From the NCBI GenBank assembly GCA_002104935.1, contig MCGT01000012.1, forward strand, positions 682,001 to 746,000: a stretch of DNA of 64,000 nucleotides, given 5' to 3'. The stretch is from Hesseltinella vesiculosa (taxonomy: Eukaryota > Mucoromycota > Mucoromycetes > Mucorales > Cunninghamellaceae). The position numbers and the translations under genes are program-made. The notes under the pieces are model-generated. The model did not search any database and had not been told where the DNA came from. It worked only from the letters and a program-made list of their open reading frames with translations. Positions 1 through 10,196 of the stretch are shown in pieces (within the stretch, counting starts at the first letter, position 1; every line of letters begins with the position of its first letter).

Positions 1-156
1 CTCACTTTGAATTCTCTGTTTACGGTGTTGTTACAGTTCCAAAGGTAAGTAGCAGCTGAGTAACAAAAAACGCTCACTGACAAACTTGGTATGTTGATAG
101 TCTCTGCGGTCAAGTTTTGTTGAATACCCTTGGTGGTGGGGTGGAGGTAAGGGGAG

Positions 157-249
157 GGGAGTGGGAGTGGGAGTGGGAGTGGGAGTGGGAGTGGGAGTGG
201 GAGTGGGAGTGGGAGTGGGAGTGGGAGTGGGAGTGGGAGTGGGAGTGGG
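157..249. repeat. GGGAGT hexanucleotide satellite
   Basis: A near-perfect tandem array of the hexamer GGGAGT, about 15 units, purine-only on the plus strand. Read in frame it would give alternating Trp-Glu, so the open frame over it is an artefact of the repeat rather than a gene. A G-rich purine strand of this kind can form triplex or G-quadruplex structures; that is inference. Confidence 0.95.
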
Positions 250-535
250 GAGAGAAAAGCGGTATTAACAAAAATTGGCCAATTAGGCAATGGTTCCTTT
301 ATGTCCTTCGGGTGTAATGGGTAAGTAACAAGAAAAAAAAACGCTCATTGCCCGCATCCTTTCCCTTTTCCTACCCTACCTTTCCCTTGCACTTGAAATA
401 AATAAAATCTCATACCTTTGCCCTTTTTTCAAAATAAAACTGTATTTTTTTAAAAAAGCATCATAATATTTATTTGATGATAACAGAGATGTCTTGTCCC
501 AAAGAATGGTAAAAACCAAAGCCGTATTGTGCAGT

Positions 536-564
<29 letters not shown>

Positions 565-567
<3 letters not shown>

Positions 568-780
568 AAAACCGGTGAAAGAAGTTTGGTAACACAGCAA
601 CTTGCAGCCTTTTACTCTGTCAATTTCAATACCTTTCTTACCTTGTGCGTGCCTTTAGATAGACTTAGCTTTGAACTATAATACGAAACCAAGAATGCTA
701 GTCAATTGATCTGCAGAAAAAATCAATGAAATGATAAAAAAAAAACATGATTAAAGCGATAGGAAAAAAAAGGGGGATTT
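565..780 (-). repeat. Interspersed repeat family A, copy 1 (inverted)
   Basis: This stretch is the degenerate reverse complement of the repeats at 1981-2180 and 6158-6378. Shared landmarks, in the same order, are the 'tttggtaacacag' segment, the 'ttttactctgt' segment, 'gaaaccaagaa', and an A-tract followed by 'ggggat'. A copy in the opposite orientation shows the unit is dispersed like a transposable element and not a tandem duplication. It contains no open frame of note, so a non-autonomous (MITE- or SINE-like) element is the best guess. Confidence 0.7.
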
Positions 781-1373
781 AAAAACTATGCACTGACAGG
801 CTATCCTTGAGAAAAAAAAATATTTCTATCTTGGAGGCAGTAAGCAAATCGGTCGTTGCATGAAACTTGACGCAATTGATTTTTATTCATCCTGTTAAAA
901 TAAAAAGTTGAAGAATCTCGGCATCACAACGTTTGAAGATCATTTTCTCGATGTCTTGTACTGACGTCTTACTTTTAGAACACCTTTCTCGCATCCTTGA
1001 TTCCAAACTTTAAAATGAAAGCAATATGCCTTTCCCAAAACGTTTCCATTGTTCTTCAATCATGTGAAAAAGAAGAAAGCTAAAAATAAAAGAATATGAA
1101 AGGGAGGGTAAACGGGAAAAAGCCAAAGATGTCTTGATTGATTATCTGTCGTTGCCGTTTTAAGCCAGGCAAAAAGAAACGACCCCACCTCTTTTTTTCA
1201 TATTTTTCCCACATCGATTTTTTCAGCTAATTATTTTTTTTTCTATAATGAAATGAAGTACACCTGATCTGATTTTATTTTGAAGCTACATACCAAGGTT
1301 CTCCACAAAGAAACAAAAAGTAAAAAGGCTTTCATCAGACATTTAAAAAATGAATCTGGCATTTGTTACTGTC

Positions 1374-1450
1374 ATGGCGTAGTTTGAAACCTCTTTTTTT
1401 TTTCATCCTTTTTGGTCGGTGCAGTGTTGCTTCGTTGAAATGTTCTTGAA
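1374..1450 (+). repeat. Interspersed repeat family A, partial copy
   Basis: A short, eroded match to the 5' portion of family A: 'gcgtagttt', then 'gaaacc', a T-tract ending in cat, then 'gcagtg' and 'ttgaaa..gttcttg', as in 6150-6255. It is too degraded to delimit its ends. Confidence 0.5.
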
Positions 1451-1529
1451 AGACGAAAACAGCCGTTTATTTTGAAAAGGCAAACACATGATAGTTTATT
1501 GACATTATTTGGAAGGGTGCCAGCAACGA

Positions 1530-1693
1530 GCGATAGGATGGCGTGATGATGAAAAATGGATGTGGGATAAAACCAAAAAAAAAAAAGGGGGGGTGTGCGT
1601 TGGTTTGCCGTTTTAGCAGCGAATGATTATCGATGCAATGGTGGGCTGAATTTGCTTGAACCAAGTCTACAAGTCTACTCACACGCACATATG
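1530..1693 (+). repeat. Direct repeat family B, copy 1
   Basis: About 160 bp that recur at 3677-3836 in the same orientation with scattered substitutions. Shared blocks are 'cgtgatgatgaaaaa', 'ggatgtggga', an A-tract, 'ggtttgccgttttagca', 'gcgggctgaatttgctt' and 'ctactcac'. No coding potential was seen. Confidence 0.8.
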
Positions 1694-1980
1694 AAGTTAG
1701 AGTAGAGCCGAATTTGGTGAAGGAGTAGGGTTGAAAAGGATTGTGTCACCAAGTTTGAAAGGGCATGAAAAAAAAAAAAAGCTTGGTGTCACATCGTAAA
1801 ACTCGTGAGCAAACAAAAAAAGCAAGGTGACAACTCCTTAACCAGCTTCTTCTTGCAAGCTACAAAAATGTCTCCATTGTTCTTCAATCATGTGAAAATA
1901 ATGGGGGGACTCGCTTGTCAATGGCCATAAAAATGGAAATCAATTTGTCACCGGGATTACACTGTCACTGCATTGTTTCA

Positions 1981-2180
1981 ATCCCCTTTTTTTTCCCATC
2001 GTTTTGTTCATGATTTTTTTAGGCTATGTTGCTCTTCTATTGGCAAGGCGTTCTTGGTTTCATTTTAAAGTTTAGACCAAGGCTATCTACGGACTTGCAT
2101 AGAGTAAAAAGGCGTTAAAACCCACAGAGTAAAAGGCTGTCATGTTACTGTGTTACCAAATTTCTTCACCTATTTTGAAA
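1981..2180 (+). repeat. Interspersed repeat family A, copy 2
   Basis: A direct copy of the unit at 6158-6378 and the reverse complement of 565-780. It starts at the 'atcccctttt' motif and runs through 'gttcttggtttcatttt', 'ccaaggctatc', 'agagtaaaa' and 'ttcttcacctattttgaaaa'. Flanking sequence up to about 1905 may also belong to it, matching 6061-6158 weakly. Confidence 0.75.
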
Positions 2181-2344
2181 AAAAAAAAATTGAAACATTC
2201 TTCAAATAAACCAAAGCATGATTTTACTTCAAAAAAGTATAAAAGACAGGCCATTCTGTTGACTTTCTCGCTTTTTTTTTTTTCACCGGTGGATACGAGG
2301 GTGGCGAGACCCCTTGTTTCCACCAAACGCTGCTTTTTCTCGTT

Positions 2345-2620
2345 GTAAGGGTAACCTTCTGCGGCTCCGAGTGGGGTGATTCCTACGCGATCATTCTTTG
2401 GTGCTAGCTGGCCCTAGCACCTTCACATCTTGGAGTGAACATTCGATATCCTAATGGCCGAGGGGTTGCGCCCTTGGAGCTAGGACGTCTGTTCTTTTAG
2501 CTTGGCGTACTGGTAGGCAAGTATCCCCGCTTACCCTCCAGGTGGAGGGGCCTCAGTAGGGAGGCGGCCAAGGGATCATGCCACCCGTTGGCTGGCAGGC
2601 TTTCGGGAATCCGACAACAA
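2345..2620. other. GC-rich island in AT-rich repeats, unidentified
   Basis: Roughly 275 bp visibly richer in G and C than everything around it (for example the stretches around 2521-2600). It has no convincing reading frame, no tRNA cloverleaf that I could fold, and no match elsewhere in the window. It could be a fragment of a different transposable element or of a structural RNA; I cannot tell which. Confidence 0.3.
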
Positions 2621-3676
2621 GGAAAAAAAATACAGTTAAATGAAAAGGTCTTCAATTGAGATTTCCCTTGAGATCCACTTGTTCCCACAGAGCAGTCTGA
2701 AAATAAGGAGAAAGTCCTGTCAATAATAAAAATATTGAGTCTAGGGTATTTCAATGAGACATGCCTAATTGAAAGCATGTTGATGGTTATTTATTTGGAG
2801 ATAACGAGATGTCATGGCAAAATCAACGGTCATTGTGCGAGAGCTTGTGCGAATGTTCTTTGTCAAAACAGCTGAGGAAGGATGGCAACACCACAAATTG
2901 AAGGCTTGCTAGTTGGTCAGTGTTAATGCTTTCCAAGCTTTATGCATGCCTATGGGAACCGTTGGTTATAAGCCTGAAAATCTAAGAATGCTCCGTCAAG
3001 ATCATTTCATTGTCGTGCAAACGTACGAAGCAGTGAAAAAAACGATGGGAAAAAAAAAAGAGAAGAAGATGGATTCAAACTACGCTATGCAACTCGATCC
3101 CGCTGACAAAGTGCTTTCCATTTTTGAATGCGTCGACAGTCGATCGCAGTAGAATACACTTCTTCACCCCTCCCCCCAATTTTTTCTTTCTCTCTCTTTC
3201 CCAAGTCGATTATTTTTAGTTTTTTCGTTTCATTTTCACATGATTGAACAACAAATGGAAAATGCCTCGTAAAAAGTCCCTGATTTTTATTTTATAGAGT
3301 GAGAAAGCCATTAAACTGGCTGGGCAAATTGCCACCAAACATTGCAACCGATGTTCGTTCGAGTCTATGACTTCACCTTTTTTCAAAGGTCGTATGAATG
3401 GAGATAAGACAGGATGCTAGTGGCTAAACTTTGTTGGTTTTCTTGTTTACCTGCAAGCCATGCGTTGGAGACAAAAAAAAAAAAAAGAGAGAGGTGAGGC
3501 GTAGCACAAAATGGATGGAAGGCCTAGCGCCCAACAATGAGCATAATCCTCCATTCTCCTTTGCCAAATTTGGTTCAGTTCAAACTTTTATTCGTTGCCG
3601 TTTAAGCAAAGGGAGAAGAAGTAGCTCTTCACATCCTGCTGTATTTCGTCAAGCCATTCCTACCTCTTAATCAGGG

Positions 3677-3836
3677 GGATAGGAATGCCGTGATGATGAA
3701 AAAAGGATGTGGGAAAAACCAAAAAAAAAAAAAAATTGGGGGTTTGCCGTTTTAGCAAACGGCAGCGAAAAGATGATCGATGGAGCAATAGCGGGCTGAA
3801 TTTGCTTACAACCAAGCCTACTCACGCGTACACATG
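3677..3836 (+). repeat. Direct repeat family B, copy 2
   Basis: The second copy of the unit at 1530-1693, same orientation, with the same internal A-tract expanded. Sequence after both copies is also related ('aagc..ggtgaca..ct..tcttgc'), so the true unit may extend some 40-60 bp further. Confidence 0.8.
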
Positions 3837-4636
3837 AAAAAAAAAAAACGGAAAAAAAGCATGGTGACAAGCTTGTTCTTGCTAGCTCTGGTTCTGATGG
3901 TTGCTGCTTTTGAAGGGGAAGATTAAATAAAACAACATTTCTTTGCCTCTCATGTAATTAAAAAAGAAGTCAGTGTTGAATTGATTTTTTTTTTAAAAAA
4001 AAAAAAAAATCACTGCCAAAAACCAGAGCTGAAAGATGCAAAAGCTCGCAGACTTCCATAGGCACATCCCGCCAAAAACCTATTATTCCCTTCCACACTC
4101 TTGCCTTTCACAATATGCTTCTGTCACAAAACGGTCAAAGAATCTTTCGACTGTCCTGCTTTAACATCAAGCCTTGGCCGACGTTACTTCTCATTGGTTC
4201 ATATATAGCCATCCTCTGAAAAAAAAATTGGTCGTTTCGTTTTTTGAACACGCTTGGTTATTTCACAATTTATAACCAGGCTTATTCACACGTTTGTCAA
4301 AGTAAGAAAAGCAATAAAACGAGCAGAGGAACTAGCTTCAGAATATTATCTCTTATATCAATCATATCTGGCGAAAAAAAAAATAACGGGCTTTTTAGTT
4401 TGGACTTTGGCTTGCTCCATTCTCATCTTTCCCTACCATGAGGATGTTGGAAATGAGAAGCAACTTCTTTTTCCCAGTCATCACTTTTCTTTTTTTAATC
4501 TACTGCTACAGCGTTTGCAGTATGTAGCAATCAAGTAAACATAAAAAACTAGTCATTACCGCCACCATTCTCTTCCATCGTTTTATTTCTTAAAATTTTA
4601 ACTATCTAAAGAAAGTAGAAAGAATGCCAACTCCTA

Positions 4637-4697
4637 GCCCATTTTCATGGTTGCCCAGGTGTGACTACGTGGAAGTGGTTGGCTTACACACCCTTAT
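4637..4697 (+). repeat. Interspersed repeat family C, copy 1 of 3
   Basis: About 60 bp shared with 5371-5432 and 6643-6706. The common skeleton is 'agccca', then 'tggttgcccag', 'tgac.a.gtgga.gt' and 'acatacccat/t'. All three are on the plus strand, each roughly 0.7-1.3 kb apart, and each copy is degenerate. Confidence 0.75.
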
Positions 4698-5370
4698 GTC
4701 TGTCTATTTACGGAAAAAGAAGCATAACCCCCCTGTGAGGGAAGACGAAGAAACCTTTATGATTTCTAGTTTTTTGTGTAGGAAAAAATGAACATAAACC
4801 TCCGGAGAGGAAAGACAAAAAAAACCTCGTTTTTATGAATCCTTTTTGGGTATGGACATAAACCTCTTGAGAGGAAAGACAAAAACCTTTTATGAATCCT
4901 TTTAGGAAAAGGACATAAGCCCCACAGGAGGGAAGACAAAAACCGTGCCATCCTACCATCCTGTCCATCCTGCCTCCTTCCAGCCAACGGTCACCGGGAA
5001 AAAACACCCTGGAATACGAGCCGAGAGCCGGGCCTGGGGTTTCCCGCCATAAGTTCGTCAAGCTTATGACTTGTTTCCCCAGGTCTTGAGTTTGCTAGGC
5101 CATTCAAACCATAAATTAGGTTCCCACCGCAAAAATGTTAGTAAACTTTGTTATACTTTTTGTTTTGTGTTTACCTGCTTCTTTTGTCCTTTCCTTGTGA
5201 TGTCTAACAGGAATGGAAAACATACGAGTGAGAGTAGCTGTGCTCAAAACAGTTTTTTTTTTTGTGGGGTATTTGGGATTCCGCACCAAATAATCACGTG
5301 ATCAAAAAGCTTCGCTCTAATAACATTTACCAACGCTGCATCTTTGTTTTAAACAAAAATGCCAGGTTTA

Positions 5371-5432
5371 GCCCAACTTGAAAAAGATGGTTACCCAGGT
5401 ATGACCATGTGGAGGTACTGACATGCATACCC
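5371..5432 (+). repeat. Interspersed repeat family C, copy 2 of 3
   Basis: The middle copy of the unit at 4637-4697 and 6643-6706, carrying 'tagcccaact', 'ggttacccagg' and 'tgaccatgtggaggta'. No coding signal. Confidence 0.75.
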
Positions 5433-6157
5433 ATCAATGACATGACTTTTTTTCTTGTAGGAAAAGTTTCTTGGCATTATTTGGTTCTTGTGGACCTTGT
5501 TTGGCCTGGTTCCAGCGGGTTCTTGAGTGAAGAAAAAAAAAAGGAAAAATCAAAAAACACGCATTTGACCCTGAAAAAAAAAGAACTGAGGAGGCAGTCA
5601 GCTGGTCATAAAAAGGTGCCAAACTAAAAAGGGTAAAGAGAGGGTTTCAAATGGAAACTCAATTTGCGGTTTAATTTCCAAATAGAACTAAATTAACTAT
5701 GTTTGACATAATAGAGATCTACATTCTCCTGGTCTGTGCTTGACATCTTTCATTTCAAAAAGATAGCCTTCTTTTTTTTTGAACAGTGGCAAGCTCCCGC
5801 TTCCATTTTGCTTGTTTTTGGTCGTTTTGGCAAAAAAACAGCAGAGGAATTCTGGTTACACAACTACTTGAGAGCATGTTTCTCGGCTAGTTTCATTGCT
5901 TTTCCAACGTTATGCTTCCCTATGGATAGCCTTGGTTCGTAGCTTTAAAATGAATCTAAACACGCCTAGGCATCATCACCCCATTGTGGTGTAATCGCAA
6001 TAAACAATAAAGGACAACCAAAAAATCATCAAGAAATTGGTGGGGAAAAAAAGGTGACTGAAACCAAGAATGTTCTATTGTTGTACCAATAGGAAATCAC
6101 TTTGTCCCCAGAATGGGCAACGATCGATCAACTGATCGATCTTGATTGCGTAGTTTC

Positions 6158-6378
6158 AAATCCCCTTTTTTTTCCCCATTTTTTTTGGTTGTCCCGTTTC
6201 TGTTTCCTACGATAAATCGACAGTGCAGTGGCATTGAAAAGCCGTTCTTGGTTTCATTTTAAAGATTATAACCTAGAGCATCCATAGGCACATAGAGGGT
6301 AAGAAAAGTGTTAAAGCTGACAGAGTAAAGGGCTCTCAAGTTATTTTTACCAAAATTCTTCAGCTATTTTGAAGAAAA
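6158..6378 (+). repeat. Interspersed repeat family A, copy 3
   Basis: Matches 1981-2180 directly and 565-780 in inverted orientation, including 'gttcttggtttcattttaaag', 'agagtaaagggct' and 'ttcttcagctattttgaag'. About 260 bp downstream lies family C copy 3, so A and C may be two ends of one longer element. Confidence 0.75.
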
Positions 6379-6642
6379 AAAAAACGCAAATGCTCTCAAT
6401 AGAGCTCTGCTCTTTGCCAGTGATCGAGACAAGGCACCACTTTTATCATCAAATAAACTTAATGATGATGCTTCTTGAAAGACATTCTTCAATGACAAAC
6501 AATGAAAAGCCGGCAAAGCATTGCAGAATTGAAAATAAGGCACTCGTTTCTCAAGAGGTCATTTTTTTTTTTTTTGCTTCCAACGAGAAACTTCCCTTTA
6601 GTCTTTTTCATATCATACAGTTTAAAAAAAGTGTCAGTAACT

Positions 6643-6706
6643 AGCCCAACTAAAAAGTTGGTTGCCCAGACATGACCACGTGGAGGTAGCTGGCGTACAT
6701 ACCCTT
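6643..6706 (+). repeat. Interspersed repeat family C, copy 3 of 3
   Basis: The third copy of the family C unit ('agcccaact', 'gttgcccaga', 'tgaccacgtggaggtag', 'tacatacccttt'). It is followed by 'ttccaaacagagctaaattaa' (6876-6896), which is itself shared with 5677-5698 after copy 2. That supports a larger common unit. Confidence 0.7.
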
Positions 6707-7034
6707 TTTGATTTCTGCCCAAGCGAAGGGAGGTACAGGACGAAAAAAAAAAGCGGCAATCACTGCTTTTTGGTGTTCCAATAAGCAATTTTTTGGATGG
6801 TTGACAACGACTTGAACATCGCTTGTGATCGACGCGTTGCGCACAGACCAATGGCAACCAAATTGATCGTTGAATTTCCAAACAGAGCTAAATTAAATAT
6901 CCAATCCTGCTTCGCTCTTCCCTTATTTTTCAGCCTCCTCTTCGTTCGGCGTTTTTTTTTCGAACCGTTATTTTTTTATCCTCGTTTTAATGGTGTCCAA
7001 TGTGTTTGACAATAGCAGCGGATAAACTGTCAAA

Positions 7035-8060
7035 AGGGCAACGGCAGCGAATACAGTCAATATCATTTAAACTTATAAAAATGGATTTGGGATTTTCGAA
7101 AAAAATAAAAGTTATTAGTTTTGGCTTAATGCTTTTATGGTATTTCCGTGTAACATTCATGACCAAAAAGAGTGACACAGTGCCGTTTTTATTTTGGCTT
7201 GACTCTAGTTCTGAGGCAACTCTGCCCAATATAGCAGACAGTTCCATTTCAGTTTCAGTGTTGAATGGAATTGCATTCATAGTGTTGTTGACAAGCATGG
7301 CAAAGTGATGAAGGTCCTTGATTGATGTCTCATCGTCCGTGCCAGCGACTTCTTCCAAATGCTTATTTTCTGTGTTCATGTCAAAACCATGGCTGATACC
7401 ATCAGCATTGTCGTTCTCCAAGTTGAATAAGAACATCAAATCGTTAAGTGTAACATCTTTGCCAGTATCCCAGTGCACTGGGAAGGCGAAGCTGTTGTGG
7501 TCAATTTCACTGGCAGAGGCAATATCGTCCATGATGCCTTTTGGGAGACCGGCACTTCTGAGTCTTGCGATAGTGGCGCCCGTTGACTGAGTCATGCTTT
7601 CAGTGCTGGCAATTTCTTCGCGTTCTAGTGATCTTAACACCGTCGGAGGAGGCTTCAAAAATTCTCGTTTTTACGAAGCAGTCCTTAATGGCCGCGAACG
7701 TGCCATCGTTCCACGCCATTGCTGTCTTCGCATTGATTTTTTATAGGTCACTCCCTTTCATATTCTTGCTGAGAGGGCTTTCTCCAGCGCGAAGGACATG
7801 ATAGTACTGACTGGCTGTGTTACTGTAAGAGGTAAATATATTATTTCTACATTTCCAAGGCACTTTTTCAGCTCATCATCGATTTTATGAGTTGGAGCAT
7901 TGTCCAAGACGAGGAAGCATTTTTGACCACGGTGTCTTTTGTCAATTTTTGAACATATTTCCACAATGCAGTGCTGGAACACATCACTAGTAATCCAGGT
8001 TTTTGGTTTCCGTAAACCCAGTTACCAGTATGTCCATAGGGCTGACGGTAACAATTTTAA
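7035..8060 (-). pseudogene. Broken pogo/Tigger-like DDE transposase (3' part)
   Basis: On the minus strand, 7983-7758 encodes a segment with the hallmarks of the pogo/Tigger (DDE_1) transposase core: LVLDNAPTHK containing the second catalytic Asp, then a short linker and a 'LPLTVTQPV' motif corresponding to the usual LPPNTTS-x-LQP. Upstream the frame continues through 'TWITSDVFQH', where related proteins have a W-(M/L)-T-x-x-(L/F) motif. After a stop near 7758 a different frame continues the homology ('AWNDGT', 'IKDCFVKTRIF'), then the frame from 7658 to 6987 gives an acidic tail of the kind these proteins carry. No full-length frame exists: there is at least one frameshift and one stop, and the N-terminal HTH/CENP-B domain is missing. 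It is a dead copy. The assignment rests on motif recognition without a database search. Confidence 0.7.
7051..7077 (+). repeat. Left 27-bp inverted terminal-like repeat
   Basis: This 27-mer reappears as its reverse complement at 9306-9332 with a single mismatch. The pair brackets the transposase remnant and the hairpin. It may mark corresponding points in two inverted copies of one element and is not necessarily a true terminal inverted repeat. Confidence 0.8.
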
Positions 8061-9037
8061 CATCGGTGTTTAAAAACTAAAATTGATGTCAGATCGTATG
8101 AACCATCTAGTCAACCACTGTACCTGCGCGCAGAAAATAAAAAACATGGCGATGGTATAAAAAGGTACAGAAGATTTTGAAAGGTGTAAACTCTCTCCTA
8201 GAAAAAATCTGAAAGGAAAAACGATGCACAAAAAAAAAACTGCTCTAGTTCACTTGAATTAAGCTTGGGAATGTTGTTTTGAGGACAGAGTGCGCTCATC
8301 TCGAAAAAAAAATCGGTCTCCAACACACGCGTGAAAACCGTCAGAGTCTGAAAAAGCAATTGCGGGGACGGGAACCAAGTCATCCCGGGTTCGAAAAAAA
8401 ACCTATATTTAGACATGGCAAGAAATGTGTAATGTTTAAGCAAATACTTGCCTTCTAAGGGAATGAAAATAATTGTGAGCGATATATTTTTCTTTATATG
8501 GGTGATGGATTTTTTGAAAATATACTTTCTAAAAAAGTAGCAATTATACTTTTTTAGAAAGTATATTTTCAAAAAATCCATCACCCATATAAAGAAAAAT
8601 ATATCGCTCACAATTATTTTCATTCCCTTAGAAGGCAAGTATTTGCTTAAACATTACACATTTCTTGCCATGTCTAAATATAGGTTTTTTTTCGAACCCG
8701 GGATGACTTGGTTCCCGTCCCCGCAATTGCTTTTTCAGACTCTGACGGTTTTCACGCGTGTGTTGGAGACCGATTTTTTTTTCGAGATGAGCGCACTCTG
8801 CCCTTAAAATAACATTCACAAGCTTAATCCAAGTGAACTAGAACAATTTTTTTTTTGTATATCATTTTTCCATTCAGATTTTTTCTGGGAGAGTACAGTA
8901 TATTTTGCGCCTTCAATTTTTTTTTTCGAAACCTTCTGTACCTTTGTATACCATCGCCATGTTTATTTTTCTGCGCGCGGGTAGTTCATAGATCTGACAT
9001 CTTTTTTGGGGGGTTTTAAACACCGATGTTAAAATTG
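8050..9037. repeat. Giant near-palindromic hairpin (inverted repeat)
   Basis: Two arms of about 490 bp are separated by a 7-nt loop (8540-8546). The inner arms 8286-8539 and 8547-8800 are reverse complements with no mismatch that I could find over 254 bp. Further out (8050-8285 versus 8801-9037) the arms remain recognisable but diverge by substitutions, indels and A-tract length. The outer end of the left arm abuts the transposase remnant. No gene is visible; the open frames within it are mirror images of each other. It is probably a head-to-head duplication of a degraded transposon. Confidence 0.95.
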
Positions 9038-9305
9038 TCACCGCAGCAACGCTCTTTTTTGATACGGCTAACTTGGACCCGAGCTTCTGTTTTATTTGTT
9101 TTACCATAAAAACCACAAGAAAAAAGGGGCAAAAGAAAGCCACGACTCAAAAATAAAAATTATTTTAGGAATTCGGAGGTTTAATTATCCATCACAGAAA
9201 ACTAAAAGTTACAAGTTTTTTTCACTATCAGCTGAGCGTAACCATGTTTACGCCCTGTGCAATGTCTCAGTGTCAGCAAAAATACAAGTTATAACTTTAT
9301 CAAAC

Positions 9306-9332
9306 TATAAGTTTAAATGATACTGACTGTAT
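9306..9332 (-). repeat. Right 27-bp inverted terminal-like repeat
   Basis: The reverse complement of 7051-7077 with one mismatch. The distance from here to the hairpin centre is about 0.79 kb, against 1.49 kb on the left. The right copy therefore appears to lack roughly 0.7 kb, which includes the transposase segment. Confidence 0.8.
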
Positions 9333-9345
9333 TTAGCCATAATGC

Positions 9346-9936
9346 GAAATTATCTTGCCAATTAATCAACATGACTCGGTGTCAGTTTTTTTTCGACCTT
9401 TCTAGAGCCACTTTGAATTCATGTCGATATTAATGAATATTCTATTTTTTTTTTTTACAAAACCCTTAACGGTGCTAGCAGACGTAGAAACAAGAAAGCC
9501 CCTGCCATTGAACATGAGCATCTATGCCCTTAACATGGCCCTATAACCCGTTTTGTTCATCGGTTGCCTTGGTATGGTTGATGTGCACATCACTGGACTT
9601 TTGGATTCGATGAGCACCTGATTTTACTCAAATTTGATGTAAATATGAACATAAACACCCTTTCAGTCGACATGAAAAAGGGGACGGACTACGTGGTTGC
9701 TCAAGCCAGGCAGGCAGAGTAGAGGAAGCCACGGTGGTTCTCCACCATTTGAAGACGGCATGGGCGTTGTCATCGCTGACTTGTGTCTGTCATGATTTCT
9801 AGTTCATGTTTTCGTGCGTGGTCTGCTGCCACTTCTCCTAGAATAGAGAGCCGTCCAGGCAGGGATTTTGGCATTGCATTTTTCAGCATCCTCATCATTG
9901 CGATCTTTGTGAGACCGTGTGCTTGCACGTATGAAT

Positions 9937-9972
<36 letters not shown>

Positions 9973-10196
9973 GCGTCTTTGGGCAAAACAGACAAAAGGA
10001 GCCGACACAAGGTTATGCAACACTACCACTATATCAGGTTAGACACTGATTCGAGTGCTTAATTTTAGATTGTGGTCTCAGCAAATAAAAAAAAAACGTG
10101 CTCAAGTTGGACGTCACTTTCATGGCATCGTCGTATTTATTACTACGGGCACGGAGACTTCCTCTATAAGGGGCGAATGCAACCGAAGGTGCAAGT
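9346..10196. other. Intergenic, nothing convincing
   Basis: AT-rich spacer downstream of the myosin gene. It includes a T-run of about 30 nt near 9938-9968. I see no conserved coding segment, structural RNA or repeat shared with the left block. Confidence 0.6.

Noticed and set aside
117..317. 66-aa open frame with a Trp-Glu repeat
   Set aside because: It is the GGGAGT satellite read in frame; no conserved sequence lies outside the repeat.
8380..8396. GGTTCGAA-like box suggesting a tRNA or tRNA-derived SINE
   Set aside because: It resembles a Pol III B box, but no acceptor stem or anticodon arm folds around it, and the A box is not convincing. The mirrored copy at about 8690-8706 is explained by the hairpin.
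8198..8819. Overlapping open frames in the hairpin region
   Set aside because: They are mirror images produced by the inverted repeat, contain homopolymer-coded Phe/Lys runs and match no family.
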